Part shown: one piece after another, positions 47,356-57,118 of the stretch | Layout of the letters: the number at the start of each line of letters is the position of its first letter | Position numbering within the stretch: position 1 is the first letter of the stretch | Assembly: GCF_000428765.1 (NCBI RefSeq) | Contig: NZ_AUAO01000001.1 | Coordinates: forward strand, 620,001-684,000 | Direction of reading: 5' to 3' | From: Brevundimonas aveniformis DSM 17977 | GTDB taxonomy: Bacteria > Pseudomonadota > Alphaproteobacteria > Caulobacterales > Caulobacteraceae | Length of the DNA stretch: 64,000 nt | Notes under the pieces: generated by a model | The model's database searches: none | The model's input: only the letters and a program-made list of their open reading frames with translations | Told to the model about the DNA's origin: nothing | Made by a program: the position numbers and the translations under genes

Positions 47356-48408
47356 CTAAAGACCCAACCGACGCGCCCGAGCCGCCACCGACAACAGCGC
47401 GCGTTCGGCGATCAGGGCATCTGGAGATCCGGCGCGCTTGCAGGCCCGATCGGCCTCAAGCAGGTCGGCCTGAACACCGTCCAGTTCGGACAACGACCAC
47501 GAGCGCGCCTGCCGTTGCATCTCGCGTTCCTGCTTCCAGAATACACCGGCGGCCTTGGCGGCCTCCTTCATGTCCGCCCCACTGCGGGCCAGGGTGACGA
47601 TCCGCCGTAGCTTGCCCAGATGCTGACTCGCGGCACGAACCGCCGCCGGCCCCGTTTCGCCCTCTTCCAGGGCCCGGACCAAGCCACTGCGCGCCGGCCC
47701 TGGACGCCCGCCAAAGGCATCATTCGCCGCCTCAAACAGCGAGGCGTCAGGCTCAACCCCCAGAAATTCTTCTAATTCGGCGACGCCGAGCGTCGCGCCA
47801 GACCCCGGCCCGATGAAGAGCGCCAGACGCTCGATCTCCTGCCGCGCCACCCCACGTTCCTTCGGCAGCCGGGACAGAAAGATCTCCAGGGCTTCTGAGG
47901 TCAAAGAGACATTGTCGTCACGCAAAGCCTCGCGGGTCATGCGCGCCACATCGCCGACCTCATCCTCGTAGCAGGGGATGACGCAGACACTCTCAGCCTT
48001 CTCGGCCAGCTTGCGAAGACCAGATTCGCGCCCCAGGGCCCCGGCCTCGATAACGAAGGCCGCGTCCGGGTTGAGCCGCCCCTCAACATGCGCCGCCAGG
48101 GCCTCGGCCACGGCTCGATCGATCGTCGATTTTTCGCCGTGAAGCCTTAGACGCACCAGTCGTCGGCCCCCCATCATCGACAGGGCCGACAACTCGCCCT
48201 CCAGCCGCGCGGGATCGGCCTCCAGGTCGCCATCCGTCAGGAGTGCTGTGTCGAACGGATCGTCAATATTGGGCACAAGGGCGCGTGCCAGCTGCTCGGC
48301 ACGCTCGCGAACCACACCCCGGTCGCGCCCGTAGACAAGGGTTGCCCGCACCGATGCGTCAGGTCGGGCCAGAAAGCGGTCGATATCCGGCCGCCGCTTG
48401 AGGATCAT
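47356..48408 (-). CDS. holA: DNA polymerase III delta subunit
   Basis: A 350-residue clamp-loader subunit of the AAA+ fold that opens the beta clamp. It begins M-I-L-K-R-R-P-D-I-D-R-F-L-A-R-P and contains L-V-Y-G-R-D-R-G-V-V-R-E-R-A, F-V-I-E-A-G-A-L and late A-S-Q-H-L-G-K-L-R-R-I-V. The frame begins at 48441, but the ATG at 48406-48408 overlaps lptE by 4 bp in the usual lptE-holA arrangement. Delta subunits diverge strongly; identity is supported by the leuS-lptE-holA context. Confidence 0.9.
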   Translation of the reverse strand: MILKRRPDIDRFLARPDASVRATLVYGRDRGVVRERAEQLARALVPNIDDPFDTALLTDGDLEADPARLEGELSALSMMGGRRLVRLRLHGEKSTIDRAVAEALAAHVEGRLNPDAAFVIEAGALGRESGLRKLAEKAESVCVIPCYEDEVGDVARMTREALRDDNVSLTSEALEIFLSRLPKERGVARQEIERLALFIGPGSGATLGVAELEEFLGVEPDASLFEAANDAFGGRPGPARSGLVRALEEGETGPAAVRAASQHLGKLRRIVTLARSGADMKEAAKAAGVFWKQEREMQRQARSWSLSELDGVQADLLEADRACKRAGSPDALIAERALLSVAARARRLGL

Positions 48409-48911
48409 TCCGGGCGGCTCCCCGCCGGCTCCGCAAACCATCGCGCCAGATCCTCACGAATGAGGCTCGCGGCCTGGGCTGCCGCGCGATCAGACCCATC
48501 CTCGGCGGCAACAACGCCCGCATAGGGCTGCGCCGCCGCCGCATAAGTCGTCGATACGGTCACAAGGTCCTCGTGAAGACGACGATTCCCACGAATCTCC
48601 GTCAGGGCATAGGCGACCGTAAGGGTCAGCTCATAACGGGTGGCCGTATCGTCGGCCCGGCTCCCAAGCGGCGTGCGCCGTTCACGGACCTGGGTTGTCA
48701 GACGATAGGTGGATGCGTCCTCGCGACGATACCCCAGGGCATCTTCCAAATGCCCCCGCAGGACAAATCCGGTCCGCGTGTCCGGGGCCCGGACTTCGAT
48801 CTGCTGCAGCCCCGCCGTCACACCGGGTTCGGCATAAAGCGGCGTAAATCCGGCACACGCCGTCATCAGCACAGACAACGCCGCAAGGATCGACCCAGTC
48901 AGACGGCTCAT
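48405..48911 (-). CDS. lptE: LPS-assembly lipoprotein LptE
   Basis: A 168-residue outer-membrane lipoprotein plugging LptD. The signal ends with lipobox L-M-T-A-C, followed by A-G-F-T-P-L-Y-A-E, the family's typical G-F-x-P-L-Y phrase. The mature part has Y-R-L-T-T-Q-V-R-E-R-R and V-A-Y-A-L-T-E-I-R-G-N-R. It sits between leuS and holA as in most alphaproteobacteria. lptC, lptA and lptB are at 17-19 kb; lptD, lptF and lptG are outside the window. Confidence 0.9.
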   Translation of the reverse strand: MSRLTGSILAALSVLMTACAGFTPLYAEPGVTAGLQQIEVRAPDTRTGFVLRGHLEDALGYRREDASTYRLTTQVRERRTPLGSRADDTATRYELTLTVAYALTEIRGNRRLHEDLVTVSTTYAAAAQPYAGVVAAEDGSDRAAAQAASLIREDLARWFAEPAGSRPE

Positions 48912-48914
48912 AAT

Positions 48915-51491
48915 CTACCCCGTCACGATATTGATGATGCGATCCGGCACGACGATAATCTTACGAACCGCCTGTCCCTCCAGTTTGGACTGAACCTCAG
49001 CGTCTGCAAGCACGATCTTCTCAACGGCTGACGGATCAAGACCCCGTGCCACGCTCAGCTCACCTCGGCGCTTGCCGTTGATCTGAATCGGAAGAACGAC
49101 CTGATCGTCTGTGGCCAGAACGGCATCGAAGACAGGCCAGAGGGCATTCACCGCCAGGCCTTCCTGACCCAGACGCTCCCAGCATTCCTCCGCCAGATGA
49201 GGGACAAACGGCTGAATCAGCAGGGTCAAGGCCAACAGACCATCGCGCTTGGCCGCCAGCAGGGCCGGCGACGCCGTCTCGACCTTTACGGCACGCAAGG
49301 TGTTCAAAAACTCATACAGGCGGGCGATTGCAGCATTGAAGTGGAAACCTTCCACGCCCTCCGTCACCGCCTTGATGGCCTTGTGGGTCGCCCTTCGCAA
49401 AGCCAGGGCCTGCGCGTCGTCACCCGGCGACGCGGTTTCGGTCGCAACAAACCCATCGACCTCGGCCCAGACCCGCTGGACGAAACGGCTGGCTCCCTCG
49501 ACCCCGCCGGCGGTCCACTGAACGTCGCGCTCCGGCGGGCTGTCAGACAGAACGAACAGACGTCCCGCATCCACGCCATACTGGTCAACGATCTCCTGCG
49601 GGGCGACCACGTTCTTCTTGGATTTCGACATCTTCTCGATGTCGCCGATGACCAGATCCTCGCCCGTCGAAATCCGGCGCGCCTGGCGATGCCCTTCCTC
49701 GTGAAACAGCTCGACATCCGTGGGCTCGACCCATTGTCCGGCTTCGGACCGATACGTCTCGTGAACTACCATGCCTTGCGTGAAAAGACCGGCGAACGGC
49801 TCCTTCACCGCCATCAGTCCGGCATCGGTCAGGGCGCGGCTTATGAAGCGGGCGTAGAGCAGATGCAGCACCGCGTGCTCGACCCCGCCGATATACTGAT
49901 CGACCGGCAGCCAGTGGTCCGCCGCGGCCTTGTCTATGGGCGCTTCGGCCCACGGGTCCGCAAAGCGGGCGAAATACCAACTGGAATCCACAAAGGTATC
50001 CAGGGTGTCCGTTTCCCGTTCTGCCGCGCGACCGCATTGGGGACAGTCGACATGTTTCCAGGTCGGTTGGCGCGCCAATGGGTTACCCGGAACGTCAAAC
50101 GTCACGTCCTCAGGCAGTTTGACAGGGAGCTGCGTCGTGGGCACCCCGACGGGCCCGCAAACGGGACAGTGGATGATCGGGATCGGGCAGCCCCAGTACC
50201 TTTGTCGGCTGATACCCCAGTCGCGCAGGCGATAGACTGTTGCGCCCTCACCCTGTCCGGCGACCTCAATCCGGCGGATCGCTTCGGCCTTGGCCGCCTC
50301 GATCTCCAAGCCATCCAGGAAGTCCGAATTGAACAGGGTGCCAGGCCCGACATAGGCCTCGTCGGCGACACCAAAATCATCCCCGGCGCCATCCGGGCGA
50401 ACCACGGGGATCACCGGCAGATCGTATTTGCGCGCAAAATCCAGATCACGCTGATCATGGGCCGGGCAGGCGAAAATCGCCCCCGTTCCGTAGTCGGACA
50501 GAATGAAGTTGGCGATCCACACCGGAACCTCGGCCCCGGTGAACGGATGGATCACCGTCAAACCCGTGTCCCAACCGATCTTCTCGGCCTGTTCGATATC
50601 GGCGGTGGAGGCTCCCCCCTTGCGGCACTCCGCCACGAAGGCCGCGATCTCTGGATTGTCCGCCGCCAGGGCGACAGAAACGGGGTGATCCGGTGCCAGT
50701 CCCATGAACGAGGCCCCGAACAGGGTATCGGGCCGGGTCGTATAGATGGTCAGCCCGTCGGGAGATGCCAGCGGAGCTTCCCCGGCCCAGGCCCAGGTCA
50801 TGGTCAGGCCTTTGGAGCGTCCGATCCAGTTTTCCTGCATCAGGCGAACCTTGTCGGGCCAGCGGTCGAGCTCCGCCAGACCGTCGATCAGATCATCGGC
50901 ATAGTCGGTGATCCGAAAGAACCACTGCTTCAGCTTGCGCTTCTCGACAACGGCCCCGGAACGCCAGCCCCGGCCGTCGATGACCTGCTCATTGGCCAGA
51001 ACGGTGTTGTCGACTGGGTCCCAGTTGACGACGCCTTCCTTCTGATAAGCCAGACCGCGCTGCCAAAGCGTCAGGAACCAGGCCTGCTGCTTGCCGTAGT
51101 AGGCAGGGTCACAGGTGGCGAACTCGCGGGACCAGTCCAGGGACAGCCCCAGGAGTTTGAGCTGATCGCGCATGGTGGCGATGTTGGACCAGGTCCATTC
51201 GCCGGGGTGAACACCTCGTTCCATGGCCGCGTTCTCGGCCGGCATGCCAAAGGCGTCCCAGCCCATCGGGTGCAGAACTTCGAAACCGCGGGCCCGCTTG
51301 TAGCGCGCCACCACGTCGCCCATCACATAGTTACGGGCGTGTCCCATATGTATGTTTCCACTGGGATAGGGAAACATTTCAAGGACATAGTACTTCGGTC
51401 GCCCCGAATTGAGGTCAGCCCGGAAAACGTTCTCGGACTCCCACTGGGCACGGCGCCGGGGCTCGGCCGCCCTGGGATCATATCGGGACAT
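48915..51491 (-). CDS. leuS: Leucyl-tRNA synthetase
   Basis: An 858-residue class I synthetase. The HIGH motif is [11 protein letters not shown] and KMSKS is [11 protein letters not shown]. The editing domain ([12 protein letters not shown]) and a C-P-x-C zinc-like pair (C-P-V-C-G; C-P-Q-C-G) are present. I chose ATG 51489-51491 ([10 protein letters not shown]) over a GTG at 51515 that overlaps the neighbouring gene. It is 10 bp downstream of the DUF3576 gene and 3 bp before lptE. Confidence 0.96.
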   Translation of the reverse strand: MSRYDPRAAEPRRRAQWESENVFRADLNSGRPKYYVLEMFPYPSGNIHMGHARNYVMGDVVARYKRARGFEVLHPMGWDAFGMPAENAAMERGVHPGEWTWSNIATMRDQLKLLGLSLDWSREFATCDPAYYGKQQAWFLTLWQRGLAYQKEGVVNWDPVDNTVLANEQVIDGRGWRSGAVVEKRKLKQWFFRITDYADDLIDGLAELDRWPDKVRLMQENWIGRSKGLTMTWAWAGEAPLASPDGLTIYTTRPDTLFGASFMGLAPDHPVSVALAADNPEIAAFVAECRKGGASTADIEQAEKIGWDTGLTVIHPFTGAEVPVWIANFILSDYGTGAIFACPAHDQRDLDFARKYDLPVIPVVRPDGAGDDFGVADEAYVGPGTLFNSDFLDGLEIEAAKAEAIRRIEVAGQGEGATVYRLRDWGISRQRYWGCPIPIIHCPVCGPVGVPTTQLPVKLPEDVTFDVPGNPLARQPTWKHVDCPQCGRAAERETDTLDTFVDSSWYFARFADPWAEAPIDKAAADHWLPVDQYIGGVEHAVLHLLYARFISRALTDAGLMAVKEPFAGLFTQGMVVHETYRSEAGQWVEPTDVELFHEEGHRQARRISTGEDLVIGDIEKMSKSKKNVVAPQEIVDQYGVDAGRLFVLSDSPPERDVQWTAGGVEGASRFVQRVWAEVDGFVATETASPGDDAQALALRRATHKAIKAVTEGVEGFHFNAAIARLYEFLNTLRAVKVETASPALLAAKRDGLLALTLLIQPFVPHLAEECWERLGQEGLAVNALWPVFDAVLATDDQVVLPIQINGKRRGELSVARGLDPSAVEKIVLADAEVQSKLEGQAVRKIIVVPDRIINIVTG

Positions 51492-51501
51492 GGGTCTTCG
51501 T

Positions 51502-51954
51502 TCAGTCTCCGGCACCGGCCAGACGCAGCTGCCGGGCTCGGGTCAGGATGGCGTTTTCGATGTCCGTCTCGGTTTGAGCTGCCACCGGGGCAGCGACCCA
51601 CTGGCCAGCCTCGTTACGGACTTCGCGGTTGATGGTGACGTTCAGGGCATCGGCCCGAAGTCGCGAATCCAGAATGTAGACCGTCGCCTTGATCCGCTCA
51701 TTGGGCGACGTCGCGGTCGAGTGCCAACCGTAGTTGATGATGCCACCCCACGGATCCGCCGTTTCAAGTGGCAGGAACTCCAGCGTGTCCAGAGAGGCGC
51801 GCCACAGATAGCCGTTGACCCCGATGCCAACCGCCTGGGCTTGTGGCTGTTCATCACCGCCGCCGACAACGCGGCTGACCGTTCCACACGCCGAAAGACC
51901 GGCGACCAGCCCCAGGGCCAGGGTCACGCCGAAAAGGCCGCGCGATACTTTCAT
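51502..51954 (-). CDS. DUF3576 domain lipoprotein
   Basis: A 150-residue protein with signal peptide and lipobox (G-L-S-A-C-G-T-V), so likely lipid-anchored in the envelope. The mature domain includes [19 protein letters not shown] and [13 protein letters not shown], the DUF3576 signature as I remember it, widespread in alphaproteobacteria just upstream of leuS. The family has no known function. The ATG at 51952-51954 starts the signal peptide; the frame opens earlier at 52284 without support. Confidence 0.85.
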   Translation of the reverse strand: MKVSRGLFGVTLALGLVAGLSACGTVSRVVGGGDEQPQAQAVGIGVNGYLWRASLDTLEFLPLETADPWGGIINYGWHSTATSPNERIKATVYILDSRLRADALNVTINREVRNEAGQWVAAPVAAQTETDIENAILTRARQLRLAGAGD

Positions 51955-52268
51955 GGGGTAATTCTCCGCCTCAATGTCGTGCCCGTGGGCCGAACGGCTC
52001 CTATAGCACGCGCCCTTAGCGGTCTGACAAGCGGCTCGCAAAGGGGCAGAACGATGGCCGGGCCCCCGGCACCTGCGGCCGCGTGTCGCAGGGGACACAG
52101 GCCGGGCAAGATTCGCCTCTAGGACGAACCCAACCTCTGATCGGCGTTGACCTTCAAACCAAGCGGAGTCTTTATTTGTCATAATCAGGTCACGGCTGGG
52201 CTCTATCCAGCTTGGAAATCTGAAGTTTGTCGGTGGGTTTTCATCGACGCGGGAGTGATTTGAGGCCG
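51955..52268. other. 314-bp intergenic region between DUF3576 and ntrZ
   Basis: This gap between two divergent genes holds no convincing gene. It probably contains both promoters. For ntrZ a weak pair is TTGACC (52147-52152) and CTTTAT (52170-52175), 17 bp apart. A CTCTAGGACG segment near 52116-52125 resembles the CCTAGGAC motif found in other gaps. The stretch 52161-52187 is AT-richer than its surroundings, as expected for a promoter. Confidence 0.4.
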
Positions 52269-52652
52269 ATGCGCCACAAGACAATCATCGCAGCCTTGGC
52301 TGTCGGCCTGGCCCTTTCGGGGCTGGCCACGATGTCGCACGCCCAAAACCGGACCCGGTCGGAATCCCTGTCCGGCGCTCAGATTGTCGATTCCACCGCC
52401 CAACGTCAGAACCGTCGCGGCCTTCAGTGGAACGAGAATGGTCGTTGGGGCCTGAACCTCAATGTCGACCAGCCTGTTGGCCGCGAGGCCGACTGGAACG
52501 ATGTTGATGCGTCGGCGTCCTACCGCCTGTCGCCATCCTTGCGTCTGCAAGGAACTGTAGGCTTGGGAGAGCGCCGTCCGGATCCCGCTCGCCCCCAGGC
52601 GACCGACCGCGATCAGCCGCGCGTGCGGCTCGAGACGATTTTCCGCTTCTAA
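52269..52652 (+). CDS. ntrZ: NtrZ-like periplasmic regulatory protein
   Basis: A 127-residue exported protein: signal peptide to about A-M-S-H-A, then Q-N-R-T-R-S-E-S-L-S-G-A-Q-I-V-D-S-T-A. W-N-E-N-G-R-W-G-L-N-L-N-V-D-Q-P, S-Y-R-L-S-P-S-L-R-L and a C-terminal R-L-E-T-I-F-R-F follow. I recognise this pattern as the Caulobacterales NtrZ family; Caulobacter NtrZ is a periplasmic protein that modulates the NtrY sensor kinase. The terminal aromatic F-R-F also resembles outer-membrane beta-strand ends. No ntrY-ntrX genes are nearby. The ATG at 52269 begins the signal peptide. Confidence 0.72.
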   Translation: MRHKTIIAALAVGLALSGLATMSHAQNRTRSESLSGAQIVDSTAQRQNRRGLQWNENGRWGLNLNVDQPVGREADWNDVDASASYRLSPSLRLQGTVGLGERRPDPARPQATDRDQPRVRLETIFRF

Positions 52653-52672
52653 ACCCATTTTGCCGTATGGCG

Positions 52673-53833
52673 TCAGGCCGCCTGGGCGGTTGCGACATCG
52701 TCACGTTCTGCCAGCGACCCGACGAAGTCGGCATAGATGTCGTGCATCTCTTCGGGTGAGATCAGGCCGCCGCGCACCCTGTAACGCCAGAAGCTGACGA
52801 TGTGCTGCAAAGCACCGACTTGCTCGCCCAGCCGTGTGAACAGGTGGGGCGCTTCCAAAAGAAACTCCCGAAATGCCGTCGGCTGACCATTCTGGGTCAG
52901 CTGCCGATAGGCGTCATCATAAACCTTCAGGGTCGCGGAGGCCTTTGAAAGTGTTCTGGTAATCCGGCGGCACAGGACCTCCCGCGCGGATGTCAGTTCG
53001 GCCTGGTCTTCCGGGGTTACCTTGCCCGATGGGCGCAGGCGACTGATTTCAGCCAGCACCGGGCCAATGTCATTCATGACCGAGGCGATCGACCATTTGT
53101 AATAGAGGAAGCCCTTCCAGCAGAAGACGCCCTCGGCGTACTCTTCCTTGGCAAGACGCAAGGTCAGCCGCAGGGGCTCCATCTCCTCGCCGTCAGCGTT
53201 TGATAGAATCTTGCCGACCAGAACGCCGGCCCGATCTGCGGTGCGGGCATCGGATCCCATGCTCATGGCCACCAGCGGGGAAATTTCGGCCTGGGCAAAG
53301 GCAAACATCCGGCGGCGGTCGGCTTCTGTCAGCTCGAAATAGACGCGGCCTGGGGTCCGCCCATGCCGTGCCAGTTGTTCGCGCACAAGGAACGGATCCA
53401 GCGACGGCAGGTCGTCAATCATGCGCAGCGTCTGGAGGTCCTCCTCAGGCATCGAGGCCCCAAAGACCTGACTGATCACCTGTTTGAAGTTCGACTGGCC
53501 AACGAAAACATAGCGACCACCGAGCTTGAGATCGTTCGGATCGACCGGGATGATCACCTTGGTCGCCACCTGGCGGCGGCTTCGGAACAGATCAAACTCG
53601 TCTCTGCGCAACCGATGCTTGATGATCAGGGCGCGGTTCAGGTGTGCGTTCAGAAAGAGCGGCTGCTCGATCCATTCAGGATCGTCGCGATGATGCCGCC
53701 AAACCGTCAGCAGGTTCAGGACGCGCGAGGTCGAAGCCGAGCTCTGTAGACGGGACAGATTTCGAATAGGACTGTTCGGCACGGCAGCGGGCTCTCCTGG
53801 CTCGCTCAACGGGTACCGCACAAGCGTCACCAT
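52673..53833 (-). CDS. Conserved-looking protein of unknown function
   Basis: A 386-residue soluble protein without a signal peptide or obvious membrane helix. The frame is open from 53863 (GTG), but the ATG at 53831-53833 (M-V-T-L-V-R-Y-P-L-S-E) is preferred. Notable parts are F-L-N-A-H-L-N-R-A-L-I-I-K-H-R-L-R-R-D-E, V-A-T-K-V-I-I-P-V-D-P-N-D-L-K-L-G-G-R-Y and L-T-E-A-D-R-R-R-M-F-A-F-A-Q, then long helices with charged repeats to the end. I do not recognise a domain or catalytic motif. Codon use looks like its neighbours. It is convergent with ntrZ, divergent from the serine hydrolase. Confidence 0.72.
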   Translation of the reverse strand: MVTLVRYPLSEPGEPAAVPNSPIRNLSRLQSSASTSRVLNLLTVWRHHRDDPEWIEQPLFLNAHLNRALIIKHRLRRDEFDLFRSRRQVATKVIIPVDPNDLKLGGRYVFVGQSNFKQVISQVFGASMPEEDLQTLRMIDDLPSLDPFLVREQLARHGRTPGRVYFELTEADRRRMFAFAQAEISPLVAMSMGSDARTADRAGVLVGKILSNADGEEMEPLRLTLRLAKEEYAEGVFCWKGFLYYKWSIASVMNDIGPVLAEISRLRPSGKVTPEDQAELTSAREVLCRRITRTLSKASATLKVYDDAYRQLTQNGQPTAFREFLLEAPHLFTRLGEQVGALQHIVSFWRYRVRGGLISPEEMHDIYADFVGSLAERDDVATAQAA

Positions 53834-53882
53834 TCGGTTAGTTCGACTGGACAGGCCCGCCACCCTGGCCTAGCCGGTTCGT

Positions 53883-55007
53883 ATGGTTGAGATATCCGGT
53901 ATCTGCCCGCCCCGATTTGACACCGTCCAGGATCGCTTCGCCGCCAACTTCGATGCCGGAGAGGAGTTGGGGGCCCGCTTCAGTGTCTGTATCGACGGCG
54001 AGCTTGTCGTCGACCTGATGGGCGGCTTTTCCGACGCCGCCCGCACCACGCCCTTCGGTCCAAATACCCTGACGCCGATCTTTTCGACGACGAAGCTCAT
54101 TGCCGCCTTGATGACTGCCCGGCTCGTCGATCAGGGATTGATCACCTATGACACCGCCGTCGCCGAGGTGTGGCCTGAATTTGGCCAGGCGGGGAAAGAA
54201 CCGGTGACGCTCGGCCAGATGATGAGCCATCAGGCCGGCCTGCCTGGACTTGTCCCGCCGGCGGAACCGGACATCTGGTTCGATCCACCCACGGTCTGTG
54301 AGCAACTGGCCGCCCAGGCCCCTCTGTGGCCGCTCGGGACCGGGTCAGGCTACCACCCCATCACCATCGGCTATCTGGCCGGCGAGGTGTTTCGCAGGCT
54401 TGAGGGGCGCTCGCTCGGCGCGGCGTTCCGGCAAGATATCGCCGAACCGCTCGGCCTCGATATCTGGATCGGTCTGCCCGACAGCGAACACGGTCGCGTG
54501 GCCCAAATGCGCAAACCCCCGGCGGCACCTGACCTCGGCACCATCGACGACATCAAGCGCGCCGCCTTCCTCGACAGGGGCTCGGCACCGGGGGGACGCG
54601 GCTCGGCGGACTGGCGACGGATGGAGATTCCGTCCGCCAACGGCCATGCAACCGCGCAGGGTCTGGCGCGCCTGATGTCGGCCGTCTCCGGCGACGGGAC
54701 GCTGGACGGCCAAGCGATTCTGGCACCCGAAACGCTCAAGGCCCTGCTGGCCGAACGGGTACGGGGACCTGACAAGGTCTTGCCCTTTGACCTGGTCTGG
54801 GCCGCCGGCCCCATGCGCAACAGCCACGTCAATGGTCTGGGACCGGGCGCACAGGCGGTCGGCCACTATGGATGGGGCGGCTCCATGGCGATGGCCGACC
54901 CGGAACGGAATCTGTCCGTCGCCTATGTCATGAACAAACAGTCGGTGCATCTGGTCGCCGACCCGCGCCCCGTGGCACTGATCGAGGCGCTCTACACTGC
55001 AGTCTAG
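53883..55007 (+). CDS. Beta-lactamase-fold serine hydrolase (EstB/class C-like)
   Basis: A 374-residue protein of the class C beta-lactamase/esterase group. The S-x-x-K catalytic motif is F-S-T-T-K-L-I-A, followed at the second motif by G-S-G-Y-H-P-I-T (tyrosine retained, asparagine replaced by Pro). A late H-Y-G-W-G-G-S occupies the KTG-like position. No signal peptide is evident, so a cytoplasmic esterase is more likely than a secreted lactamase. Its TAG stop overlaps that of rarD in a CTAG at 55004-55007. Confidence 0.87.
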   Translation: MVEISGICPPRFDTVQDRFAANFDAGEELGARFSVCIDGELVVDLMGGFSDAARTTPFGPNTLTPIFSTTKLIAALMTARLVDQGLITYDTAVAEVWPEFGQAGKEPVTLGQMMSHQAGLPGLVPPAEPDIWFDPPTVCEQLAAQAPLWPLGTGSGYHPITIGYLAGEVFRRLEGRSLGAAFRQDIAEPLGLDIWIGLPDSEHGRVAQMRKPPAAPDLGTIDDIKRAAFLDRGSAPGGRGSADWRRMEIPSANGHATAQGLARLMSAVSGDGTLDGQAILAPETLKALLAERVRGPDKVLPFDLVWAAGPMRNSHVNGLGPGAQAVGHYGWGGSMAMADPERNLSVAYVMNKQSVHLVADPRPVALIEALYTAV

Positions 55008-55954
55008 GGTCGCTCGGCCGGTGGATCAATCAGGCCCGGTTCGGGTGCCAACACCCGCGCCGCCCGCGACCGCTTCAACGCACCCGCCGCATAGACCATC
55101 GCCCCCACCCAGATAAAGGCGAAGCTGATGCCGCGCAGCCAACTGAAGTGCTCGCCCTGAATCAGGCCGATCACAAAGGCGATGGATGGGGCCATAAATT
55201 GAAGAAATCCCATGGTTGACAGCGGCATGCGTCGCGCCGCCCAGGCGAAAAGCGCCAGCGGCAGGACGGTAATCGGTCCCGCCGCCATCAACCAGAAGGC
55301 ACTGGCCGGGCTGTCGATGAAATGGTCGGCCCCCTGAAGTCCCAGCCATACGGCCCACGCCACGCCCAGGGGGGCCAGCAGCAGACATTCCACAAACAGG
55401 CCAGACTGGGCGTCAGCTGACACCCGCTTGCGGATCACCCCATAGGCGGCGAACGAAAAGGCCAGAACCAGCGAAATCCACGGCAGGTGGCCCAGGGCAA
55501 AGGCCTGAAGAACCACCCCGACCGACGCCAGGCCGATGGCGGCGATGCCGAAGCGATCCAGTCGCTCCTGAAAGACCCAGGCTCCCGCCGCCATGCTCAA
55601 GAGCGGATTGAGGTAGTAGCCGAGCGACGCATCCAGCATCCGGCCGGTATTCACCGCCAGGACAAAGACCGTCCAGTTGATTGCGATCAGGGCCGTCGAC
55701 AGGGCCAGCCAGCCCATGGTGCGGCGGTCGGCCAGGATGGCGCGGACCTGTCCTGACTGATGCGCCAGAACCACAAGCAATCCGGCCCAGAGGACGCCCC
55801 AGATCGCCCGGTGAGCCATGACCTCGAACGGGTCGGCTCCAACGGCCCCCATCTGCTGAAAGACCAGGGGCGCGAATCCCCAGATCAGGTAGCAGCTGAC
55901 GCCGGCGATCAACGCCGTGCGGGACGAGTTCGGCTCGGCTGCCGGGCCCGCCAT
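55004..55954 (-). CDS. rarD: EamA family transporter RarD
   Basis: A 316-residue protein with ten predicted helices. It opens A-L-I-A-G-V-S-C-Y-L-I-W-G-F-A-P-L-V-F-Q-Q and contains M-A-H-R-A-I-W-G-V-L-W and I-N-W-T-V-F-V-L-A-V-N-T-G-R-M-L-D-A-S-L-G-Y-Y-L-N-P-L, phrases diagnostic of RarD. It is a drug/metabolite-transporter superfamily member whose substrate is unsettled (chloramphenicol sensitivity in E. coli). It begins immediately after the asd stop, forming an asd-rarD unit. Confidence 0.92.
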   Translation of the reverse strand: MAGPAAEPNSSRTALIAGVSCYLIWGFAPLVFQQMGAVGADPFEVMAHRAIWGVLWAGLLVVLAHQSGQVRAILADRRTMGWLALSTALIAINWTVFVLAVNTGRMLDASLGYYLNPLLSMAAGAWVFQERLDRFGIAAIGLASVGVVLQAFALGHLPWISLVLAFSFAAYGVIRKRVSADAQSGLFVECLLLAPLGVAWAVWLGLQGADHFIDSPASAFWLMAAGPITVLPLALFAWAARRMPLSTMGFLQFMAPSIAFVIGLIQGEHFSWLRGISFAFIWVGAMVYAAGALKRSRAARVLAPEPGLIDPPAERP

Positions 55955-57001
55955 CTAGACGGTGATCGTGCGGTAGCCGGCCTGCGGCGTGATAAGGCCT
56001 TGCTCGTCCAGAAGCTGGGCGATCTGAACGGCATTCAGCGCCGCGCCTTTGCGCAGATTGTCGGCCACGACCCAGAGGTTCAGACCATACTCGACGGTCG
56101 GATCGTTGCGGATGCGCGAAACAAAGACGGCAAACTCTCCGGCGGCCTCGACGGGTGACACCCAGCCGCCTTCCTCGGGCTTGTCGACCACCAGAACACC
56201 GGGCGCATCGCGCAGAATCTCGCGGGCGTCCTCGGCATCCAGAGGCTCTTCGAACTCCAGGTTGACCGCTTCGGAATGGCCGACGAAGACCGGCACCCGG
56301 GCACAGGTCACGGTCAGTTTGATATCGGGATCGAGAATCTTGTGCGTCTCGCGCCACATCTTCTCTTCTTCGGAGGTGTAGCCCTCATCCTTGAGGTCGC
56401 CGGCAAAGGGCAGGACGTTGAAGGCGATCTGCTTGGGGTAGACCTTGGGCGTTGCGTCCCCAAGACCATAGAGGGCCTTGGTCTGGTTCCACAGCTCGTC
56501 CATGGCCGCCTTGCCCGTTCCGGAAACCGATTGATACGTCGCCACGACCGCCCGCTTGATCCGCGCCGCGTCATGCAGCGGCTTGAGCGCCACCACCAGC
56601 TGGGCCGTTGAGCAGTTTGGATTGGCGATGATGTTCTTGCGCTTGGCCAGGTGGATCGCGTCCGGGTTCACCTCCGGCACGATCAACGGCACATCGGGAT
56701 CCATGCGGAACGCCGAGGAGTTGTCGATGACGATCGGACCCGCCTTGCCGATCTTCTCGGACCATTCTCGCGACACCTCTCCACCCGCCGACATCAGCAC
56801 AATGTCAACTTTTGAAAAATCGAAGGTTTCGAGATTCTGACATTTCAGGGTCCGATCCCCGAACGCGACCTCAAGACCTTGCGAGCGGCGCGAGGCGACC
56901 GCGTGCATCTCGTCGACCGGAAACGCCAGCTCCTCGAGGATAGCCATCATCTCGCGGCCGACATTGCCGGTGGCGCCTACGACGGCGACGCGATAGCCCA
57001 T
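55955..57001 (-). CDS. asd: Aspartate-semialdehyde dehydrogenase
   Basis: A 348-residue NADP enzyme producing aspartate semialdehyde for lysine, diaminopimelate, threonine and methionine synthesis. The Rossmann motif is V-V-G-A-T-G-N-V-G-R-E-M, the catalytic cysteine lies in A-N-P-N-C-S-T-A-Q-L-V, and G-H-S-E-A-V-N holds the catalytic histidine. The same frame stays open another 1 kb upstream, opposite zapE, which is a shadow. Two ATGs (57007 and 57001) are close; CAGGAG at 57008-57013 leaves 6 bp to the second, so I chose 57001 (M-G-Y-R-V-A-V-V). Confidence 0.96.
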   Translation of the reverse strand: MGYRVAVVGATGNVGREMMAILEELAFPVDEMHAVASRRSQGLEVAFGDRTLKCQNLETFDFSKVDIVLMSAGGEVSREWSEKIGKAGPIVIDNSSAFRMDPDVPLIVPEVNPDAIHLAKRKNIIANPNCSTAQLVVALKPLHDAARIKRAVVATYQSVSGTGKAAMDELWNQTKALYGLGDATPKVYPKQIAFNVLPFAGDLKDEGYTSEEEKMWRETHKILDPDIKLTVTCARVPVFVGHSEAVNLEFEEPLDAEDAREILRDAPGVLVVDKPEEGGWVSPVEAAGEFAVFVSRIRNDPTVEYGLNLWVVADNLRKGAALNAVQIAQLLDEQGLITPQAGYRTITV

Positions 57002-57069
57002 GGTCATCTCCTGAAACCGGCGGGGAAGCGTGGTAGTCCGCCGTGCCCTCGCATTTAGGCCGATCCCGC

Positions 57070-57087
57070 CAAAGCGCAATCGCTTTG
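57070..57087. promoter_or_regulatory. Inverted repeat between asd and zapE
   Basis: CAAAGCG and CGCTTTG flank a 4-bp CAAT in the 117-bp divergent spacer, 32 bp before the zapE start. Seven-base arms suit a small operator or a short hairpin. No regulator is suggested by neighbours. Confidence 0.35.
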
Positions 57088-57118
57088 CGTCATGCAAAAC
57101 AGACGTTAATCCCGGCCC

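Noticed and set aside
49197..51632. An 811-codon open frame on the plus strand opposite leuS.
   Set aside because: leuS on the minus strand has all synthetase motifs. The antisense frame is a high-G+C shadow with no recognisable domain and Gly/Arg/Gln-rich composition.
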